Below are positions 1 to 6,681 of a DNA stretch of 14,717 bases, one piece after another. The notes beneath the pieces were generated by a model. The model saw only the letters and a list, made by a program, of their open reading frames with translations. It ran no database searches and was not told where the DNA came from. The DNA is from Thermoleophilia bacterium. Its GTDB lineage: Bacteria > Actinomycetota > Thermoleophilia > Gaiellales > Gaiellaceae. How positions within the stretch are numbered: the stretch's first letter is position 1; each line of letters begins with the position of its first letter. The DNA lies in the NCBI GenBank assembly GCA_014534415.1, contig JACVRM010000042.1:1-14717 (forward strand), written 5' to 3'. Position numbers and translations under genes: made by a program.

Positions 1-30
1 CAGACGCTCGTGCGGGAGTGGGGCGCGTGA
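1..30 (+). CDS. C-terminal end of an upstream gene (partial), possibly UbiX-like
   Basis: Frame 1 is open from the window edge and reads QTLVREWGA followed by TGA at 28-30. The stop overlaps the GTG at 27 in a GTGA arrangement, the same junction used by several genes downstream, so this is very likely the end of the preceding gene of the same operon. Nine residues are too few for a family call. The ending resembles the Arg-Trp-Gly tail of UbiX-type flavin prenyltransferases, which would fit a menaquinone cluster, but that is a guess from memory. Confidence 0.45.
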   Translation, partial: QTLVREWGA

Positions 31-710
31 GCATCCAGACCGGCCGGCTGCCCGCCGACGAAGTGCGCTCGATGTTCGATCGCATCGCGCCCGTCTACGA
101 CCCGATGAACCGCCTCATGACCGGGGGCCTCGACCGCCGCTGGCGCCGCGCCACCGCGCGAGCCGTCGTGCGGCCGGGCGACCGCGTGCTGGATGCGTGC
201 TGCGGTACCGGTGACCTCGCGGTGGCCGCCGCGGACGCGGGCGGCGCCGTTACGGGCGTCGACTTCTCCGAGCGGATGCTCGAGCGCGCCCGCCGCAAGG
301 CACCGGAGCTCGACTGGGTGCAGGCCGACGCGCTCGACCTGCCGTTCCCCGACGCTAGCTTCGACGCGGCGACGGTTGGCTTCGGCGTCCGCAATCTCGC
401 CGATCTGGAGGGCGGCCTTCGCGAGCTGCGTCGCGTGCTTGCGCCCGGGGGGCGCGTCGGCGTCCTCGAGATCACGCAGCCGCACGGCGTGCTCCGGCCG
501 TTCTTCCGGGTGTGGTTCGAGCGCGTCGTGCCGCTCGTCGGCAAGGCGCTCCCCGTTGGGGGCGCCTACACGTACCTGCCGGCCAGCGTCCGGCGGTTTC
601 CCGGGCCGGACGACCTCGCGCGGGCGCTGCGCGAGTCCGGCTTCCGGGACGTGCGCTACCGCCTGTTTGCCGGCGGCATCGTCGCGCTGCACACGGGGGT
701 GGCCGCGTGA
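27..710 (+). CDS. menG: Demethylmenaquinone methyltransferase (MenG/UbiE family)
   Basis: This SAM-dependent C-methyltransferase should catalyse the last step of menaquinone synthesis, methylating demethylmenaquinone at the membrane surface. It is 227 residues long, the usual length. Visible family features are the N-terminal FDRIAPVYDPMNRLM block (about 17-31), the SAM-binding loop LDACCGTGD (about 55-63), the acidic end of the next strand in GVDFSERM, and the post-motif GVRNLADLEGGLRELRRVL with LEITQPHG. I chose GTG at 27 because it overlaps the upstream stop as GTGA and has GGAG at 15-18 with an 8-base spacer. A GTG at 18 would add three residues and lacks a good ribosome site. The 3' end overlaps the next start as GTGA, so the two genes are translationally coupled. 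The UbiE name for ubiquinone is unlikely here because the neighbours are menaquinone genes. Confidence 0.93.
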   Translation: MSIQTGRLPADEVRSMFDRIAPVYDPMNRLMTGGLDRRWRRATARAVVRPGDRVLDACCGTGDLAVAAADAGGAVTGVDFSERMLERARRKAPELDWVQADALDLPFPDASFDAATVGFGVRNLADLEGGLRELRRVLAPGGRVGVLEITQPHGVLRPFFRVWFERVVPLVGKALPVGGAYTYLPASVRRFPGPDDLARALRESGFRDVRYRLFAGGIVALHTGVAA

Positions 711-1618
711 CTGCCGTCGCGGAGATCCTCGCCGCGCCCGGTCTCCGCGACTACCTCGACGAGCTCGAGGAGCGCCTCGCCGAGGCGGTCGAGCAGGACG
801 GCGGGGTCGTGGCCGAGATCGGCAGCGAGGCGCTCTCGGCCGGCGGCAAGCGGCTTCGACCGCTGCTCGTCTTCCTGACGACGTCGCCCGGCGCCGAGCC
901 GCCCGTGGCCGCCGCTGTCGCCGTCGAGCTCGTCCATATGGCGAGCCTCGTGCACGACGACCTGATCGACGGGGCGGAGTTCCGCCGCGGGCGCGCCGCG
1001 GCCTGGTGGCGCCACGGGCCCGCGGCCGCGCTCGCTTCGGGCGACTACCTCTTCGCACGCGCTTTCGCCGAGCTCGCGGCGACCGGCGACGAGCGGGCGG
1101 TCGGCGTTCTGGCCGACGCCTGCCTCTGCCTCGCCCGTGGCGAGGCAATGCAGCGGGCGCAGAGCCGGAATCCCCAGACGACCGTCGAGCAGTACCTGCG
1201 GCGCTGCGCCCTCAAGACCGGAAAGCTGTTCGAAGCCGCCTGCGTGCTCGGCGGCGGCGGGCGCCGTGCCGCACAGTTCGGGCTTGCGCTCGGCATTGCG
1301 TTCCAGATCGCCGACGACATCCTCGACTGCACGGGCGACGCGCTCGAGACGGGCAAGGTCGGCGGCACCGACCTCCGCGAGGGCACGCCGACGCTCCCGC
1401 TGCTGCTCGCCGCGCGCGCTGACGAGGTCGTCCGGCACGCGCTCGTCGGCGGCCCGCTGGACGGCGCCCTCGTCCGCGTCGCCCAGTCGGGTGCACTCGA
1501 GCGGTCGCGCCGCCTCGCCGAGCGGTTCGCGCGCCGCGCGCGCACCGCGCTCGACGGCGGCGTTCACCGCGACGAGCTCGAGGCGCTGACTCACCTCGTC
1601 GTCAACCGGAGCCGCTAA
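707..1618 (+). CDS. Long-chain polyprenyl diphosphate synthase (menaquinone side chain)
   Basis: This is a 303-residue trans-isoprenyl diphosphate synthase that condenses isopentenyl diphosphate onto an allylic primer. Visible motifs are GGKRLRP at 46-52, the first Asp-rich motif DDLID at 84-88, and the second Asp-rich motif DDILD at 203-207, with the KTGKLFEAA segment between them. Five residues before the first Asp-rich motif stands Ala79, a small residue. In this family a small residue there leaves the chain-length pocket open, so a long product (C35-C50 class) is expected; exact length cannot be read. The start is GTG at 707, overlapping the menG stop as GTGA; an in-frame extension to 512 lies inside menG and is rejected. 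The stop overlaps the mqnE start as TAATG. Placement between menG and mqnE argues for a role in making the quinone tail. Confidence 0.92.
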   Translation: MTAVAEILAAPGLRDYLDELEERLAEAVEQDGGVVAEIGSEALSAGGKRLRPLLVFLTTSPGAEPPVAAAVAVELVHMASLVHDDLIDGAEFRRGRAAAWWRHGPAAALASGDYLFARAFAELAATGDERAVGVLADACLCLARGEAMQRAQSRNPQTTVEQYLRRCALKTGKLFEAACVLGGGGRRAAQFGLALGIAFQIADDILDCTGDALETGKVGGTDLREGTPTLPLLLAARADEVVRHALVGGPLDGALVRVAQSGALERSRRLAERFARRARTALDGGVHRDELEALTHLVVNRSR

Positions 1619-2724
1619 TGGCTGTCGCCGACCGCATCTCGCTCCTCGAGGCCGTCCGCGAGAAGGTCGAGGCCGGCGAGCGCCTCGACTTCGAGGACGC
1701 CGTCGCGCTGCTCGAGTCGGACGACCTGCTCGCGGTAGGCGAGCTTGCCGACGTCGCGCGACGCCGGCGCGGCGGCGGCGACGAGGCCTTCTTCGTGCAG
1801 AACCTGTACCTGAACCAGACGAACGTCTGCCGCGTGAAGTGCAAGTTCTGTGCGTTCGCCGTGACGCAGAAGCAGGCGAACGCGTACACGTACACGCCGG
1901 AGCAGCTCGTCGAGGACGCGCTCGCCCAGCGTGAGCTGACGGGGTTCACCGAGGTTCACATGGTCGGCGGCGAGAGCCCGCACGTCACCTTCGACTACTA
2001 CGTCGAGATTGTCCGGCAGCTGCGCGAGGCCATGCCCGACGTGCACCTCAAGTGCTTCACGGCGAGCGAGATCCACCACATGACGACGCTCTCGGGGCTG
2101 TCGCACGAGGACGTGCTCGCGACGCTGCGCGACGCCGGGCTCGGGTCGCTGCCCGGCGGCGGCGCGGAGGTCTTCGCCGAGCGCGTGCGGCGCCTCGTGG
2201 CGCCCGGCAAGGAGTCGGCGGAGATCTGGCTGGAGACGCACCGCACCGCCCATGGGCTCGGCATCCCGACGCACTGCACGCTGCTGTACGGCCACGTCGA
2301 GACGTACGAGGAGCGCGTCGACCACCTGCTGCGCCTGCGGGCCCTCCAAGACGAGACCGGCGGCTTCCTCGCGTTCATCCCGCTCGCTTTCCATCCGGAG
2401 AACACCATCTTCGAGCGGCGCGGGTGGACGCACACGGTCGGGTCGGACGACCTCAAGATGATCGCGGTGTCGCGGCTGCTCCTCGACAACGTGCCGCACG
2501 TGAAGGCCTACTGGATCATGATGGGCATGCCGCTCGCACAGATCGCGCTGCACTTCGGCGCGAACGACGTGCAGGGCACGGTCGTGCGCGAGGAGATCTT
2601 CCATGCAGCAGGCGCACGCACCGAGACCGAGCAGAAGATCGACGAGCTCGTCCGGTTCCTGCGGGCGGCCGGACGCGTGCCGGTGCAGCGCGACACGCTC
2701 TACAACGAGCTGCGGCGGTGGTGA
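1618..2724 (+). CDS. mqnE: Aminodeoxyfutalosine synthase MqnE (radical SAM)
   Basis: MqnE joins 3-[(1-carboxyvinyl)oxy]benzoate, the MqnA product, to the SAM adenosine moiety to give 6-amino-6-deoxyfutalosine. The 368-residue protein has the radical SAM cluster motif CxxxCxxC with Cys71, Cys75 and Cys78 inside NQTNVCRVKCKFCAFA. It carries EVHMVGGESP at 112-121, the form typical of MqnE as opposed to the QGGxHP form of MqnC. Further landmarks are SLPGGGAEV at 177-185, THCTLLYGHVET at 218-229 and the C-terminal PVQRDTLY. The ATG at 1618 overlaps the preceding TAA (TAATG) and has GGAG about 7 bases upstream. About 140 bases of leader follow before mqnA. MqnE and MqnC are ancient paralogs, and the motif differences support this assignment over a second MqnC or a CofH-like enzyme. 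Confidence 0.94.
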   Translation: MAVADRISLLEAVREKVEAGERLDFEDAVALLESDDLLAVGELADVARRRRGGGDEAFFVQNLYLNQTNVCRVKCKFCAFAVTQKQANAYTYTPEQLVEDALAQRELTGFTEVHMVGGESPHVTFDYYVEIVRQLREAMPDVHLKCFTASEIHHMTTLSGLSHEDVLATLRDAGLGSLPGGGAEVFAERVRRLVAPGKESAEIWLETHRTAHGLGIPTHCTLLYGHVETYEERVDHLLRLRALQDETGGFLAFIPLAFHPENTIFERRGWTHTVGSDDLKMIAVSRLLLDNVPHVKAYWIMMGMPLAQIALHFGANDVQGTVVREEIFHAAGARTETEQKIDELVRFLRAAGRVPVQRDTLYNELRRW

Positions 2725-2788
2725 GCCTCGTGGCGATCCGGTTGCGATCTTGTTGCGCTGCGTCACACACACGCGTGGTTCACGGCGG

Positions 2789-2794
2789 TAGGCT
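2789..2794 (+). promoter_or_regulatory. Candidate -10 element TAGGCT before mqnA
   Basis: TAGGCT is the same hexamer seen just before several other transcription-unit starts here (4916, and TAGACT at 6670, 7387, 14221). A transcript starting about 7 bases downstream would have a leader of roughly 65 bases containing the 2811-2826 hairpin and the mqnA ribosome site. I see no convincing -35 box. If real, mqnA-mqnC have a promoter separate from the upstream menG operon. Confidence 0.4.
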
Positions 2795-2810
2795 CACGCC
2801 GAGCAGGGGG

Positions 2811-2826
2811 GCGGGTCGGGACCCGC
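2811..2826 (+). other. Perfect stem-loop in the mqnE-mqnA intergenic leader
   Basis: GCGGGT (2811-2816) pairs with ACCCGC (2821-2826) around a CGGG loop, giving a six base-pair GC-rich stem. There is no U-tract after it, so it is not a classical intrinsic terminator. It lies about 30 bases before the mqnA ribosome site and is immediately followed by a 14-base alternating palindrome (ACGCGCGCGCGCGT, 2831-2844). It could act as a weak terminator of the upstream operon, an mRNA-stability element, or a leader control structure. Confidence 0.4.
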
Positions 2827-2866
2827 AGTTACGCGCGCGCGCGTCTAGCTCCCTCGAGGAGGCCGT

Positions 2867-3628
2867 TTGATTCGGCTCGGCCGTATCTCCTACCTGAACA
2901 TGGCGCCCGTCTTCTACGGGCTCCGTGCGGATGTCGACGAGGTCGTCGGCGTGCCGACGGAGCTCAACGCCGCGCTGCTCGACGGCCAGGTCGACGTCGC
3001 GCCGATCTCCTCGATCGAGTGGGCACGCAACGCGGCCGGGCTGCTGCTGCTGCGGCGGCTCTGTGTTTCTTCCGAAGGCGCGGTCGGCTCCATCCAGCTC
3101 GTCACCCCCATCCCGCTCGGGGAGGTGCGCAGCATCGCCGTCACACCGGAGAGCGCGACATCGGTCGTGCTCGCGCGGATCCTGCTTCCGCGCGCCGTGC
3201 ACGTCGCGTTCGGTGAGCCGGCCGACGCGAGGCTGCTCATCGGCGACGCGGCGCTCCGCAGCGCATTCGAGGATCCAACGCCGCACTACGACCTCGGTCA
3301 ACTGTGGCTGGAGCGAACCGGCCTGCCGATGGTCTTCGCCGTATGGGCGTGCGGCGAGCCGCCGCCGGCCGGAGTCCGCGCGCTCGAGGATGCCCTCGTG
3401 GCTTCCGTCCGACGTGCCCGCGCCGAGCCGGAGCGGCTCGCGCGTGCGGCGAGCGCCGAGTACGACTACCCGCCGGGCTACCTGGCCCGCTACTTCGAGC
3501 AGCTCCGCTACAGCTTCGGGCCTCGCGAGCGCGCCGGGCTGCTCCGCTTCCTCGAGCTCGCCCACGCGGCCGGCGAGCTCGACGAGCTGCCCGAGCTGCG
3601 CTTCGTCGCCGAGGAGGTTCCGGCGTGA
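2867..3628 (+). CDS. mqnA: Chorismate dehydratase MqnA
   Basis: MqnA removes water from chorismate to give 3-[(1-carboxyvinyl)oxy]benzoate, the first committed step of the futalosine pathway. The 253-residue protein has the periplasmic-binding-protein-like fold expected for the family, with RLGRISYLNMAPVF at 3-16, the APISSIEWA segment at 45-53, SEGAVGS, the LLIGDAA motif around 123-129 (Gly126, Asp127), and YDLGQLWLERTGLPMVFAVW. The start is TTG at 2867: the upstream in-frame stop is at 2846, no other start lies between, GAGGAGG sits at 2856-2862 (a short 4-base spacer), and the conserved N-terminus begins right away. The TGA overlaps a GTG at 3625. It probably has its own promoter in the 142-base gap after mqnE. 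Confidence 0.93.
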   Translation: MIRLGRISYLNMAPVFYGLRADVDEVVGVPTELNAALLDGQVDVAPISSIEWARNAAGLLLLRRLCVSSEGAVGSIQLVTPIPLGEVRSIAVTPESATSVVLARILLPRAVHVAFGEPADARLLIGDAALRSAFEDPTPHYDLGQLWLERTGLPMVFAVWACGEPPPAGVRALEDALVASVRRARAEPERLARAASAEYDYPPGYLARYFEQLRYSFGPRERAGLLRFLELAHAAGELDELPELRFVAEEVPA

Positions 3629-3732
3629 CGATTCGGGCCGGCGTCGAGGGACAGGCCCTCGGACATGCCCTGGCACGCCGTCGCGTCGGCGATGTTTCCC
3701 GCGGCTTCGCTGAAGGAACGCGCCGGCCGTGA
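3625..3732 (+). other. Candidate 35-codon coupled mini-ORF between mqnA and mqnC
   Basis: GTG at 3625 overlaps the mqnA stop (GTGA), is preceded by a strong GAGGAGG at 3611-3617 with a 7-base spacer, and runs to a TGA at 3730-3732 that itself overlaps the mqnC GTG at 3729. The 35-residue product is Arg-rich, begins VTIRAGVEGQ, and matches no family I know. It spans one REP-like palindrome. It may be a real small protein, a translational bridge, or the remains of the original mqnC start after an insertion; I favour the last. Confidence 0.25.
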
Positions 3733-3772
3733 CCTCTGCCGCCACGTCTCAGGGACTGTCCCTCCGACACGG
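3643..3772. repeat. Inverted pair of REP-like palindromes (REPIN-like) at the mqnA-mqnC junction
   Basis: Copy A at 3643-3667 contains AGGGACAGGCCCT (3647-3659), and copy B at 3745-3772 contains AGGGACTGTCCCT (3751-3763). The reverse complement of B's core matches A's core at 12 of 13 bases, and the match extends to the flanking GTCG/GTCGG. Each copy is palindromic: CGAGGG/CCCTCG in A, AGGGAC/GTCCCT in B. They are about 80 bases apart in opposite orientation, as in REP doublets. A further stem, ACACGGC (3768-3774) with GCCGTGT, follows copy B. No transposase of the REP-associated type is in the window. Confidence 0.5.
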
Positions 3773-4862
3773 CTCGAACGGCCGTGTTCGCGAGGTGCTC
3801 GAGAAGGCGCTCGAGGGCGAGCGGATCGACGAGCGCGATGCGGTGGCGCTGCTCGAGTCGCGCGAGCTGGTCGCCGTCGGGCGGGTCGCCGAGCAACTCC
3901 GCGCGCGGCGCACCGACCCGCGCAAGGTCACGTTCATCGTCGACCGCAACGTCAACTACACGAACGTCTGCGTGACCGACTGCGATTTCTGCGCGTTCTA
4001 CCGCCGCCCCGGTGATCGCGGTGAGGCCTACCTCCTCCCGAAGGCGATCATCTTCAAGAAGATCGAGGAGACGCTGGCCATCGGCGGCACCGGCGTGCTC
4101 ATGCAGGGCGGCCACCACCCCGATCTCGGCGTCGACTACTACGTCGACCTCTTCAGCTCGATCAAGGCGCGCTACCCGATTCATCTCCACGCGCTCTCGC
4201 CGCCCGAGATCGAGCACATCGCGCGCCGCTCGAGCCTCACCGTCCCAGAGACGCTCACACGCCTCCGCGACGCCGGCCTCGACTCGCTGCCGGGCGGCGG
4301 TGCCGAAGTGCTCGTCGACCGCGTGCGCCGCCTCATCGCGCCGAAGAAGACCACGGCCGCCGCCTGGCTCAACGTGATGCGCCACGCTCACCGGCTCGGC
4401 ATCTCGACGACGGCCACGATGATGTACGGCCACGTCGAGACGCTCGCCGAGCGCGTCGAGCACATGCGCCGTGTCCGCGAGCTCCAGGACGAGAGCCGCG
4501 GCTTTCGCGCCTTCATCTCGTGGACGTTCCAGCCGGACGGCAACCGGCTCGGCCCGCTGGTCCCGCGCGACGCCTTGCCGACGTCGTTCGACTACCTGCT
4601 CACCCAGGCAGTCAGTCGTATCTACCTGGACAACGTCGAGCACATCCAGTCGTCATGGGTCACGCAGGGGATGAAGGTCGGCCAGGTCGCGCTGCAGTTC
4701 GGCGCCGACGATCTCGGCTCGGTGATGATCGAGGAGAACGTCGTCTCGGCGGCGGGCACGACGCACCGCTCCACGACGGACGAGTTCGTGCACGCGATCC
4801 GCGCGCTCGGCAAGCAGCCCGTTCAGCGCGACACGCTCTACCGAGAGGTTCGTACGTGGTAG
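3729..4862 (+). CDS. mqnC: Cyclic dehypoxanthine futalosine synthase MqnC (radical SAM)
   Basis: MqnC cyclises dehypoxanthine futalosine to the spiro compound that later yields the naphthoquinone ring. The 377-residue protein shows the radical SAM motif CxxxCxxC with Cys81, Cys85 and Cys88 in NYTNVCVTDCDFCAFYR, the family signature LMQGGHHPDLG at 124-134, HALSPPEIEHIA, SLPGGGAEV, MMYGHVET and a C-terminal PVQRDTLY. The start is uncertain. GTG at 3729 overlaps the mini-ORF stop and has GAAGGA at 3712-3717 with an 11-base spacer. A GTG at 3795 would start closer to the usual family N-terminus (LEKALEGERI) but has no ribosome site at proper distance. With the 3729 start, residues about 6-15 are encoded by the REP-like copy B, so the first 20 residues look like acquired sequence. 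Confidence 0.93.
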   Translation: MTSAATSQGLSLRHGSNGRVREVLEKALEGERIDERDAVALLESRELVAVGRVAEQLRARRTDPRKVTFIVDRNVNYTNVCVTDCDFCAFYRRPGDRGEAYLLPKAIIFKKIEETLAIGGTGVLMQGGHHPDLGVDYYVDLFSSIKARYPIHLHALSPPEIEHIARRSSLTVPETLTRLRDAGLDSLPGGGAEVLVDRVRRLIAPKKTTAAAWLNVMRHAHRLGISTTATMMYGHVETLAERVEHMRRVRELQDESRGFRAFISWTFQPDGNRLGPLVPRDALPTSFDYLLTQAVSRIYLDNVEHIQSSWVTQGMKVGQVALQFGADDLGSVMIEENVVSAAGTTHRSTTDEFVHAIRALGKQPVQRDTLYREVRTW

Positions 4863-4885
4863 CGCGGGCTGTTCGGACTCTGTAA

Positions 4886-4912
4886 GTGCGCCCGGGCGCC
4901 GGCGCGGCGCAC
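4886..4912 (+). terminator. GC-rich hairpin after mqnC (possible terminator)
   Basis: GTGCGCC (4886-4892) pairs with GGCGCAC (4906-4912) around a 13-base GC-only loop that can pair further internally. It starts 24 bases after the mqnC stop, at the end of the menaquinone operon. No U-tract follows, so if it terminates it is of the U-less kind proposed for high-GC actinobacteria. It also ends just before the candidate -10 of the next gene. Confidence 0.35.
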
Positions 4913-4915
4913 CGC

Positions 4916-4921
4916 TAGGCT
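4916..4921 (+). promoter_or_regulatory. Candidate -10 element TAGGCT before the glycosidase gene
   Basis: TAGGCT ends 11 bases before the ATG at 4933, and no Shine-Dalgarno sequence lies between. The context CGCTAGGCTGGCCGC closely matches GCGCTAGACTGGCCGC before the aminotransferase gene at 7384. A start about 7 bases downstream would leave only a few untranslated bases. Confidence 0.45.
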
Positions 4922-4932
4922 GGCCGCGGGTC

Positions 4933-6657
4933 ATGCTGCGCCTCGTCGTTCTGGCCGCGGTCGTCGCGGCGCTCTTCGCCGCGCCCGCTGTCGCTGCCGA
5001 ACCGCAGACGCTCGTACCCGGCGTCACGTACGAGCGGCAGCTCACGTTCAGTCGCTTCGGGCCGCGCGTGCTCCACGTCGTCACGGCGCCTCGCCCGGGT
5101 GGGCTCTACGCGCTCAAGCCGGTGGTCTCGAACAACGCCGTCCCCGGCAAGGAGACGGTCACGGCGATGCAGCGGCGCCTCGCGTCGAGCGCGACGATCG
5201 TGGGTGTGAACGGCGACTTCGCCAGCGCCGAGGGCGTTCCGGCGGGCGTGCTCGTCCAGACGGGCACGCTCATCGTGGATGCGAATGCGAAGCGCTCGAG
5301 CATCGGCGTCGACCCCGACGGGACGCTGCGCGTCGAGCGTCTCGCGCTGCTCGCGACCTGGCAGGGTCGCGGCCAGCGCCGCCCGCTGATCGGCGTCAAC
5401 CGCCGTCCGGGCGCGAACGGCGTCTCCGTGTACACGAGCGCGTGGGGGCCGGCGACGCCCGCCGAGCCCGGCGCCGTCGAAGCGGTCTTCGCCTCGCTGC
5501 CTCCGCTCCGGCTTTCCGGCGAGTCTGCCGGCGTCGTGACCGCCGTGCGATCGGGTGGCGGCGCGGCCATACCGCCCGGAGGCGGCGTCCTCGTCGCCCG
5601 CGGCACCCAGGCCGCGCGGCTCGCCGAGGAGGCGCGCGTCGGCGATGAGGTGACGCTGCGCCTCGTGACGAATCTCGACTGGAGCGGGGTGACGGACGGC
5701 CTCGCGGGCGGCCCGGTGCTCGTGCGGGCCGGGAAGGCGGTCTTCAACCCGCGCGAGGATTTCTCGCTCGCCGCGCTGTCTGCACGTACGGCCCGTGTCG
5801 CCGTCGGCCAGCGCGCCGACGGGCGCATCGTGCTCGTCGCCGCCGACGGCGGCTTGCCCGGGTTCAGCGCCGGCCTGACGAACTTCGAGCTCGCGCAGAC
5901 GCTCGTCCGGCTCGGGGCCGTCACGGCGGCGGCGCTCGAGGGCGGCCCGGCCGCCACACTCGCCTTCGACGGCAAGCTGCTGAACCGCCCATCCGCCGGC
6001 GAGCGGCCCGTCTCTCTGATGCTCGGCGTGCTCTACGAGGGCGTGTACGCGCCGCCGCCGGAGCCGGTCGTCCTCTCGCCGAACGGCGACGGCGTCGATG
6101 AGCGCCAGACGTTTCGCTATCGCGTCGTCCGGCCGTCGAGCGTGACGGTGACGCTCGTCGACCCCGCCGGCGCTGCGCGTACGGTCGAGGCAGCCGAGCG
6201 GCCGCCCGGCTCGTACGAGCTCCCCTGGACGGGACGCAGGGAGGACGGGACGCTCGAGGCGCAGGGCCGCTGGCGTTGGATCGTCACCGCGCGCGACGGC
6301 CAGGGCCGCCAATCGACAGCCGAGCATCCGTTCTCGCTCAACACCACGCTGGCCGGCCTGCGTGTCGCGCCCGCCGTGGTGCGCGTCGGGCCTCGCGGCG
6401 GCGTGCTCTCCGTCTCCTTCACGCTTGCCCACGGGGCGAGCTGGACGGCGACGATCGAGACACCGAGAGGCACGGTGCTGCGCAGGTACGCCCGGCGGAG
6501 CGCGGCTCCGGGTCCGGCGTCGTTCACATGGGATGGCCGTTACCACAAGCGCGCTCGCGCCTACTCGGGCCAGCACGTCGTCCGCGTCTCGGTGACGAAC
6601 GAGTTCGGCGCCGCGCAGCTCGCCCGGCCGTTCACGGTGCGCCGCGTCGGGCGCTGA
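4933..6657 (+). CDS. Secreted phosphodiester glycosidase (NAGPA/DUF2233) with Ig-like C-terminal modules
   Basis: The 574-residue protein starts with a Sec signal peptide (basic Arg3, hydrophobic run 4-19, likely cleavage after AVA near residue 21) and has no lipobox, so it should be exported. Residues about 60-370 form a phosphodiester glycosidase domain: GVNGDF at 91-96, DGLAGGPVLVRAG at 255-267, RTARVAVGQRADGR, and ALEGGPAATL at 335-344 followed by DGKLLNRPS. In the family that last motif is normally LDGGGSST, so Glu and GGPAA are substitutions. LSPNGDGVDE at 381-390 opens a FlgD/CHU-C type Ig-like module, and a second beta-rich module fills about 470-574. Family enzymes uncap GlcNAc phosphodiesters or act on cell-wall glycans; the substrate here is unknown. 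The gene is a separate unit from mqnC. Confidence in the family is high, in activity moderate. Confidence 0.82.
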   Translation: MLRLVVLAAVVAALFAAPAVAAEPQTLVPGVTYERQLTFSRFGPRVLHVVTAPRPGGLYALKPVVSNNAVPGKETVTAMQRRLASSATIVGVNGDFASAEGVPAGVLVQTGTLIVDANAKRSSIGVDPDGTLRVERLALLATWQGRGQRRPLIGVNRRPGANGVSVYTSAWGPATPAEPGAVEAVFASLPPLRLSGESAGVVTAVRSGGGAAIPPGGGVLVARGTQAARLAEEARVGDEVTLRLVTNLDWSGVTDGLAGGPVLVRAGKAVFNPREDFSLAALSARTARVAVGQRADGRIVLVAADGGLPGFSAGLTNFELAQTLVRLGAVTAAALEGGPAATLAFDGKLLNRPSAGERPVSLMLGVLYEGVYAPPPEPVVLSPNGDGVDERQTFRYRVVRPSSVTVTLVDPAGAARTVEAAERPPGSYELPWTGRREDGTLEAQGRWRWIVTARDGQGRQSTAEHPFSLNTTLAGLRVAPAVVRVGPRGGVLSVSFTLAHGASWTATIETPRGTVLRRYARRSAAPGPASFTWDGRYHKRARAYSGQHVVRVSVTNEFGAAQLARPFTVRRVGR

Positions 6658-6669
6658 TCCTGGCGTCAC

Positions 6670-6675
6670 TAGACT
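6670..6675 (+). promoter_or_regulatory. Candidate -10 element TAGACT before dedA-family gene
   Basis: TAGACT ends only 6 bases before the ATG at 6682, which places the predicted transcription start on or next to the A of the start codon. There is no Shine-Dalgarno sequence. This is the clearest leaderless-type arrangement in the window. No good -35 box was seen. Confidence 0.5.
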
Positions 6676-6681
6676 CGCTCG

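Noticed and set aside
512..706. N-terminal extension of the polyprenyl synthase frame into menG
   Set aside because: It is Arg-rich shadow sequence of menG; the GTG at 707 forms a normal GTGA overlap.
2831..2844. Alternating CG palindrome as a protein-binding operator
   Set aside because: Short alternating CG runs are common at this GC content and no second copy was noticed. It is kept only as part of the leader finding.
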